From NCBI GenBank assembly GCA_017893485.1, contig CM030368.1, forward strand, positions 171,743,004 through 171,807,003: a stretch of 64,000 bases of DNA. Reading direction: 5' to 3'. The stretch comes from Hemerocallis citrina. Its lineage: Eukaryota; Streptophyta; Magnoliopsida; Asparagales; Asphodelaceae. This document shows, piece by piece, positions 57,142 through 64,000 of this stretch; position 1 is the first letter of the stretch, and the number at the start of each line of letters is the position of its first letter. The translations under genes were made by a program, and so were the position numbers. A model generated the notes under the pieces. The model was given only the letters and a program-made list of their open reading frames with translations, made no database searches and was not told the DNA's origin.

Positions 57142-59963
57142 GACCAAACCTTCATCAGTCTCATTACTCAATGCCTTTCTGCCATTACGGGTTCCTCCGG
57201 GCTAGGGCGTATTCTCATTAAACTTCATGGTATCAAATTCGGCAGCAAAAACTGGCATAAAGAGAGAGCAGCCAATGATTGTTTTCTTGTTGATTTAATG
57301 GAGGAGCGAGGCCCGATCTCTGATTCCCTCCGTTCTGAACGGGCCTCTTGTAAAAGAGGTTACGCGGATTTTCTACATAATGAGCATATTAAATGGGCTC
57401 AGAGGGCCAAGCTTCGCTGGCTTAAAGAGGGTGATGGCAACACCGCTTTCTTTCACAACTTCGCTTCACATCGCCTGTGGTGCAACCGTATCTCATCAAT
57501 CTTTCACAATGGATCCGAATTTACTTCGGATTCAGATATTCATTCTACTTTCCTTCGTTTCTTTAAAGATCTGCTGGGCTCTCGAAAGCAACACTCGTTG
57601 CATCTTGTCTGGACGCTTTTATATGGTCAGCCCACGCATGATCTGTCTGGTCTGGAAATCCCCTTCACTTTAGAAGAGATTAAGTCCGCAGTGTTCTCCT
57701 TAAATAGTGATTCCGCTCTGGGTCCTGACGGGTTCCCCGCCTTCTTCTTGCAATGTTTTTGGGATTGTCTCAAAGACGACCTTCTCCAAATGTTCTCTGA
57801 TCTCTACCAGGGAAATTTCTCCTTCGATAGGATTAATTATGTGCATATCGTTCTCATTCCCAAATTCTTGGGAGCCAATCCTGTTGCGGACTTCAGGCCT
57901 ATTAGCCTACTCAACATGACCTTCAAGATCATCATGAAAGTACTTTCTTCCCGTCTTAGTTCTTTGATTTCTCCTTTGATCGATTCATCGCAATCAGGAT
58001 TCATTAAAGATCATTTCATCCTTGATAGCATGGCGTCGGCCCAAGAAATCATCTCTGATTGCCATAGGACAAATTCGGAGGGGATACTGTTTTGGATTTT
58101 CAAAAAGCTTACGACAACGTTAGTTGGGACTTCCTTTTCAAAACACTTTTTCATCGTGGATTCGGTTCCAAATGGATTGCCTGGATTAAATCCAGTCTAT
58201 TCACTGGCATCTCGTCCATTTGGGTCAACGGTACGGAAGGCCACAAATTCAAGTGTAAGTGTGGCCTTCGTCAGGGTGACCTGATCTCCTCTCTCTTATT
58301 CTCTCTAGTTGCTGATGACTTCAGTAAGCTGCTTCGCAAAGCCTGGGAGGCGGATGTGATTGAAGGCCTTGGGAGTTCTAATAGTTTCCGAGGTGTGTTG
58401 AACCTCCAATACGCGGATAATACTATTCTTTGCGAAACCCAATGGTGGGTCCCTTCATAACCTTAAGCTACTACTATATGTGTTTGAAAGCACCTCGCGA
58501 TTAGCTATTAACTTTCAAAAGTCCTCTGTTATTTGGCTTGGTGGGTCTCAAAACCGTCAAGCAGAAATTGCGCAGTTCTTTAACTATAGTCCTTCCTCTT
58601 TTCCCATCCATTATCTAGGCATTCCTTTGAGATGGGGAAAGCTTCTTAGATCAGATTGGATGCCGATGATCGAAAAAGTTAAGTCCAGACTCAACCGTTG
58701 GTCTGGTAAGCAACTGTCGTGTGGGGGCAGACTTATTCTTGTTAATTCCGTCCTTTCTTCGATTCCTTTATACATGATGTACTTTTTTTTATCTTCCTTC
58801 GTGGGTGACTAAAAGGGTTGATCGGATCAGAAGAAATTTCTTCTGGTCAGGTGCGGATTTGTTTAAACCAGGATCTCATCTCTGCAACTGGAAGATCATC
58901 TGCACTTTGAAGGCAGCTGGTGGGCTGGGGGTCTTGAATCTCAGGCACCAAAACTTAGCCTTATTGGGCAAATGGTTATGGAGATTCCTTAAATTTGATC
59001 ACCTGCCCTGGGCCCTAATTATATCCCGTAATTGTTTTTCCCGTCATCCCATGTGGGACTTCCCAACCTCCCACTCCCGTAAAGCTTCTTCTTTTTGGAA
59101 AGGGGTCTGGAAAGTTGCCGAACCGTTCCGATGCGGCTTAATCCATGAGTGCGCAGTCGAATCCAAGACCAAATTCTGGATTGATCTTTGGTTTGGTAAT
59201 ATCAAACTCGCTTCAGCTTTTTTTCTTCCTTCTTTCAGTTAGCGTCAAACCCCTCGGCCTTAGTGGAAGATTATGTTGTGGTCATCAATAATCAAAAGTT
59301 TTGGTCGATCCTGTTCATTTGTGTGCTGCCGCCGCAGCTTTTGTTGCAGCTCCAAAACCTGTTCGATGATATTAACCATTATCTCTGGTTTCCATCTGAA
59401 AATTTCAAATGGAGGTGGACCTCCTCGGGTAATTTCTCGGTTAAATCGTTCTACAATTTCCTTAACTTTGGTGGGATCACCTCTCCGTTGGCTAAGTCCC
59501 TTTGGAGTAGTTGTACACCCCTCAAATCCAAAATTTTAGCCTGGCTAGCGCTAAACAACAAGATTCTTACTGTCGAGGTTCTCAATAAGAGGAACCTTGC
59601 CTTAGGACAGTTTTGTGCGTTATGCTCCATTCACCGCGAGGATGCCGATCATCTATTCCTTAAGTGTCCCTTTATCTGTCCCTTATGGAGTATCGTCGTC
59701 AGGGCTTGGCTAGCGCCGGCTATTCCCACCGATTTCTTATCCTGTTGGCAATAACAATACCTCAGGAAAGAATTTTGCAACTCTTGGATTCTTTCCATGA
59801 TTGCGATCATTTGGGTTATTTGGTCGGCCCTGAACAATCGTATTTTTTCAAATTCCATTTTGTCTATAGAAAGCATTATTGAGGATTTTCTTTTCTTTAC
59901 TAAATTTTGGCCTTCACACTTAAATCGTCTGGATGAGGCGATTAGTTTTTTTTCATTCTTCTA
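57142..59963 (+). pseudogene. LINE3 reverse transcriptase, zinc-binding region and C-terminus
   Basis: In order: RLKEG-like RWLKEGDGNTAFFHN, LGPDGFPAFFLQ, DFRPISLLNMTFKI and SQSGFIKDHFILDS. A frameshift near 58085 precedes MDFQKAYDNVSWDFL, then GLRQGDLISSLLF, and the catalytic box is YADNT (second Asp replaced by Asn) near 58412. Further frame changes occur near 58460 and 58800. Then IHYLGIPLRWGKL, FFWSGAD, LALLGKWLWR, a CALCSIHREDADHLFLKC zinc-binding motif near 59620-59675, and a C-terminal IIWVIWSALNNRIF stretch ending about 59963. Loss of the Asp and several frame breaks show it is inactive. Confidence 0.88.
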
Positions 59964-60982
59964 GCTATTAGTATTTTTGCCGCAATATATTTTCTGATTT
60001 TCTGTTCTTTTGTCTTCCGCTTGCAGCTCTAATGTGCGGACGTTTCTCTTTGCTTTCGTCACTCTGAGTATTTTGGTTGGGCGATTTTTGTTGTGGTCGT
60101 TAGCATTGGGATTCTCCGACTACTTCGCTGATGGGTCACCCTTTGACTCTATGTTCATGTTCTTTTCTTTGGTGGTTGGTTTTTTGCTGATCTTTGTTTG
60201 CTCTGGGGTGTAGCTGTTGGCTTTGTTCAATGGAGGCCTCTGGCCTTTTAACGGGTGGACTTGTGTAGTCTATTAACGCCCGGGCTTGGCTGCCTTGGGT
60301 TTTTTTGTATCTACGCTTTATTTCTGGACTTGTTCTACTTATCTTTGTGCGTGTGTAGGTGGGGAGCTCCTTAGAGAGTCAGTACTTGGTTTGGTTGATA
60401 TTTTAGCTCTTTTTTGGTGTTTCGACAACTCTTGCTGGGTCTAGGTTCTTTTTCTGAATTTGTTACTCTCCTCTGAATTACTGTTGTAATTATTCTCTAT
60501 GTTATGATGTTGCGCACTCTACCTTCTAGGTCTTTACTGGGCTTATGTGGCGGATAACACTGCTACTCTTTATTTTCATATGTTGCCTTCTTTGTTTATT
60601 TTCAATGCCTTTTCTTTTCCTAATTCTTGACAGTTCAGTAGCTTTTTATTACTGTGTCTATTTCTAATTCGTTCCGGTTCAGCTTGTTCACCCGTTTGAT
60701 GACGGGGTGTTCATACTCTAGCTGATCCTTTTGATTTTCAGCTATTGCGAGTCTTCTGCTATATTTCTTTACTCTTCTCTTCTTTTCTTTGCCGCTTCTT
60801 TTTCTTCTGTTGTTGGGCTGGTTGGCTTTTGCGGTGGGCTATTGATTATGTTTGGCGGGTGTTTTTACTATTTTTGCTGGGGCTTTTCTTGGTCTTGGTC
60901 TACTACTTCTTCTTCATGTGAGTTGGGTCTTTGTTTGATCATAGGATGTGAGAACTTTTGTGTGGGCCTTTGTTTTTGCTGT
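59964..60982 (+). other. LINE3 3' untranslated region (likely)
   Basis: T- and GT-rich sequence without a convincing protein. Open frames around 60010-60213 and 60731-61072 are hydrophobic by composition, and the second crosses the LTR boundary. No poly-A tail is visible before the LTR. Confidence 0.45.
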
Positions 60983-61438
60983 TGTAACGCCCCGAATCCC
61001 AAATACACTGAATTTGAGATGTTCTACAGGATCTTTCCGCTTCCTTTAGTACAATTTTACAAGGAAATTTAAACTTTTCACTTTACATCAGAGTTTACAT
61101 CAATATTACACTTTACATTTGCACAGCGGAAGTAAAATTTACAACAATGAAATAAATATACAACAATCATGAAGTAATCTTTAAGCATTGATTCCTCTTT
61201 AATCTTTATCAAGCCATTTACCTGCATATAAGACTGTGGGTACGTCAGTTTATTCAACCGACGATCATTATACACGGCCATCCTCTCTATGCCGGAAATA
61301 GTATAACTTAATTTTCCATATTTAGCAAACACAAACTTGTCACAAATCAAACTAAAGGAACTACCCTATTGATGTCGTGTTGTGTTTGTGCACTTAGTCC
61401 TTAATGCAATTATTTATGTTACATGACACTAATGCACA

Positions 61439-61485
61439 CTTGTTCGGATTCTATGCATCCCATACTACATAGGTCCGAGGGCAAG
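61439..61485. other. Conserved LTR hairpin, copy B2
   Basis: All three stems (CTTG/CAAG, TCGGA/TCCGA, CTATG/CATAG) pair exactly. AGGGTTCAATCCCTCG follows at about 61510. Confidence 0.75.
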
Positions 61486-62559
61486 CCCTTAATCGTTCTT
61501 CATCTTTGTAGGGTTCAATCCCTCGTTATGACTTAATCTACTACTGTAATTAAGGTAGGTATCTTAGATGATCTATGAGTACAAGCTCGTGTACAGAAAA
61601 TTCTGGAGGGGAATCCCACGCACTGACACGACGCATCGAGCAGGCAACCTATGGACAATTCAGCCTCACTTCATGGCACACGATCCTCTTGCAGTCACCA
61701 AACATCCCACAAGCGTCGCCACCAGGACGATAATTCTGGAGTAGTGCCCACGCCATGTCTTGACGCATCAAGCAGGCAGCCTGTGGATCACTCTCACACC
61801 GCCACTCTGATGGCCCTCATACTCGTGTTTTTCTCCTACTTTCATCACATCTCCACTATGTACTAATCCTTAGTTTCTTTTATCAAAATCATGAACAAAA
61901 ATCGAAGCTCTAGAGTTAGCCTCTCCACTAAACCGGACTTATTCATTCATTTCAACATGACCAACCTTGGTCTTTCTTTTCAAATTTCATTTCATTTCCT
62001 TTCATTTCCAAATGCCGGGGGAGACTTAGCTACTCTTTTATTTCAATTTTCAAATCACAATTTCCAAAATGAGCATTTCCAGCTCATAAATTCTCATGTT
62101 GAGTTATCATACTCACATGTATTTTCTCTTTTCAATTATGATTTCTAATTTGTTCAAATAGTCCATGACTATACATGAATTCCACATGCTTTATCAATTA
62201 TCACTTCATATCAAAATTTTACATCAGTAACAAATATACACACTTCATATTGTTCCACATTTTTCTCAAATGAGAATAAATTGCATTATGCCACACAACA
62301 AAGTTTCGTTTTCCTAAATCATCTTCTAATCCTTCATTTCAACTTATTCTTTTAAGTTATAATTTCACATCAATAAACATATAGAACCATAGTTCTATTC
62401 ATGCATTTTATCTCCAAATCATAGTTAATTCCATTCAAATAATCCCCAAATCATTTTTATAAAGTCCCTTATATTTTTAGGAGAATAACCATATTTTTTT
62501 TCACAATTTTTGGACACTTAAAAACCCAAAAAAAAAAACATTTTTTTCATTCTTACCGA

Positions 62560-62780
62560 TAGCAAGAATCGAACCAGGCACCCAGAGAACACAGCCGACA
62601 GCACCAACCGCTAGGTCAGATGCGCTAAGCGCTATAGAGAGGGGACAAAGGGTATTTGTTACTCTCTATCGGTGATTTATATGTTTACAAAAAATGTGAA
62701 ATAATATATGCGGCTACGGGGATTCGAACTGATCAACACAAAGAACCCAACCGCACCGTAGGACCACTTGAGCTACGCGC
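62560..62780 (-). repeat. Tandem tRNA-like modules, LTR B2
   Basis: Module 1 has A box TGACCTAGCGGTTGG (62618-62604) and B box GGTTCGATTC (62575-62566). Module 2 has A box GTAGCTCAAGTGGTCC (62776-62761) and B box AGTTCGAATCCC (62730-62719). About 152 bp apart. The bodies differ from B1, yet the boxes are kept. Confidence 0.75.
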
Positions 62781-63589
62781 TCAGTTGTCATAAGTATAAT
62801 TTCAATTCCATTTAACTTATGCTCTCTGTTATATTAGAACATTTTGATGTTCAACTAACTTTCATTTCATTTTGCTCTCATCAAATTATACTGTATAACT
62901 CCAGATTAATTCTCCCTCACATAATTCGTATATCAGTGTGCATAAAATAATTTTTGTACCAATAAAAATATATTTTCATACAATTCCTTTGAAATTTACA
63001 TTATAACTACTATATTTCTCATTTTTCGACATTTCTTAGCCATTGATCTTCTAATCTCTTTATCCACAATTTTTACATTAATTCTCTGTTATTAATCTTT
63101 TACCCAACATACAAATCTATAGTTGGATTTATCCATTCTCACCTCAACACAAAAAGATCTATTTAATTCATGCAATAGCATTAACAAACTACTAACGTTT
63201 GTATATAATTTTTTGATGGTAATAAATGCATTTCCTTCAATCAATCCATGATCATAATCAATTCACATACAACTTATAATTTAATAATAAAACTACACAC
63301 TATTCCATATCAACAATTCAATCAGTTTGGGATCATTTAATGTGCATTCTTATTAATCATTTTCATACTTCATCATTCAATTTAATCTAGCATTTCTACT
63401 TTAGAAATATGGAGAATTTTACCCACAACTCAAATTTAATAATAAAATCACATACAAGTTATTCATTAACATTCCGATCAATTCATAGACTAACTTTCCA
63501 ATTAAAATGTATTCTTATTAATATTTTTCATGCATCATTACTCAATATAATACTAGCATAATTCCTAATTAGAAATAAGGAAAATTAAA

Positions 63590-63865
63590 CCCACCTTGTA
63601 TGGAGAGACAACACAATTTGCAATAAAATCCTTGCAACGAGATGCACCTCCTCCTAGACGATGCGCGCACAAGCTCCACAAGCACCAACCCGAGCTCCTC
63701 TCCTTGGACTAGCCGGCCTCTCCTCCTTGGAAAAATGCAAGCACAATCCCCCTCACAACTCAATCTTTTTAACTCACAACTACTACTAGATAATGCTATT
63801 AGACTATAGATTTGGAAGGGAAGATTAATGCACAAAATAACTAGCCATGGGAGGGGGTATTTATA
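63590..63865 (-). promoter_or_regulatory. TATA box and 5' splice donor, B2
   Basis: TATAAATA (63865-63858) and TACAAG|GTGGGTTT with exon end 63595. Confidence 0.62.
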
Positions 63866-64000
63866 CTAAAAATCAAATAGAATGGAGGGCTAGGATTAAT
63901 TGGTTGGTTGTAGGATGGAGGGCTAGGATGAGAGTAGGAGTTACAATAACTACCCACATCTAAATAACCACCACCATGATCACCATTACAATTTTTGAAT

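Larger units (their letters stand above)
55880..60982 (+). mobile_element. LINE3, nearly complete two-ORF LINE, inactive
   Basis: It contains the end of ORF1, endonuclease, reverse transcriptase, zinc-binding region, C-terminal tail and a long T-rich 3' region. The left end and target duplication are unclear. The 3' end is interrupted or bounded by LTR B2 at 60983. Confidence 0.8.
60983..64000 (-). mobile_element. LTR B2 (family B), incomplete at window edge
   Basis: It starts TGTAACGCCCCGAATC after GCTGT and is homologous to B1 throughout. It lacks about the last 300 bp, which lie outside the window, so whether it is solo or belongs to a full element is unknown. Confidence 0.9.

Noticed and set aside
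60731..61072. 113-codon hydrophobic open frame
   Set aside because: It crosses the boundary between LINE3 3' region and LTR B2 at 60983, so it is a chance frame.

Overview
The window is intergenic, repeat-dense nuclear DNA of a flowering plant with a large genome. The evidence is plant-type LINEs with a zinc-binding reverse-transcriptase tail, hAT, Mutator-like and PIF/Harbinger-like DNA transposons, Helitron ends, and LTR elements primed by initiator tRNA-Met. The species cannot be named from the sequence. I find no convincing single-copy host gene; every coding region I recognise belongs to a transposable element, and almost all of them are broken.

Layout. 1-2 kb: the 3' part of a hAT element with a long open transposase frame. 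2-5 kb: small DNA transposons, including a PIF/Harbinger-like element with a GC-rich cargo and a hAT MITE with an exact 8-bp target duplication. 5.07-40.3 kb: one 5'-truncated LINE of about 2 kb, split into four pieces by nested LTR insertions. These are solo LTR C1 (5389-8228); solo LTR X (8819-26203), which holds solo LTR C2 (9568-12898) and element A (14229-24214), itself holding solo LTR C3 (20348-23483); and solo LTR A3 (26671-39618), which holds the two-LTR element C4 (27474-36757). All eight insertions have exact 5-bp target duplications, so their order can be read directly. 40.3-47.4 kb: a second LINE tail, Helitron ends, foldbacks, a MULE with a 9-bp duplication, a hAT element and repeats. 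47.4-54 kb: solo LTR B1 and a 5'-truncated LINE2, both lying between the arms of an older inverted repeat. 54.5-55.8 kb: another long-TIR element. 55.9-60.98 kb: a nearly full-length but broken LINE3. From 60,983 an LTR B2 runs off the window.

The most unusual signal is inside the LTRs. Three families (A, B, C) that otherwise differ share one plan: TATA box, short leader, consensus 5' splice donor, then more than 2 kb of LTR carrying a conserved 45-nt hairpin (ten copies, with compensatory changes between families) and family-specific repeats. Families A and B carry a tandem pair of tRNA-like modules, each with an A box and a B box, spaced about 150-170 bp apart in all five copies. Family C instead carries arrays of the palindrome AGTCGACT. 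In C4 a splice acceptor lies directly upstream of a gag remnant, suggesting a leader intron of about 4 kb. These LTRs look like non-autonomous retroelements with structured RNA regions that I do not recognise from named families.
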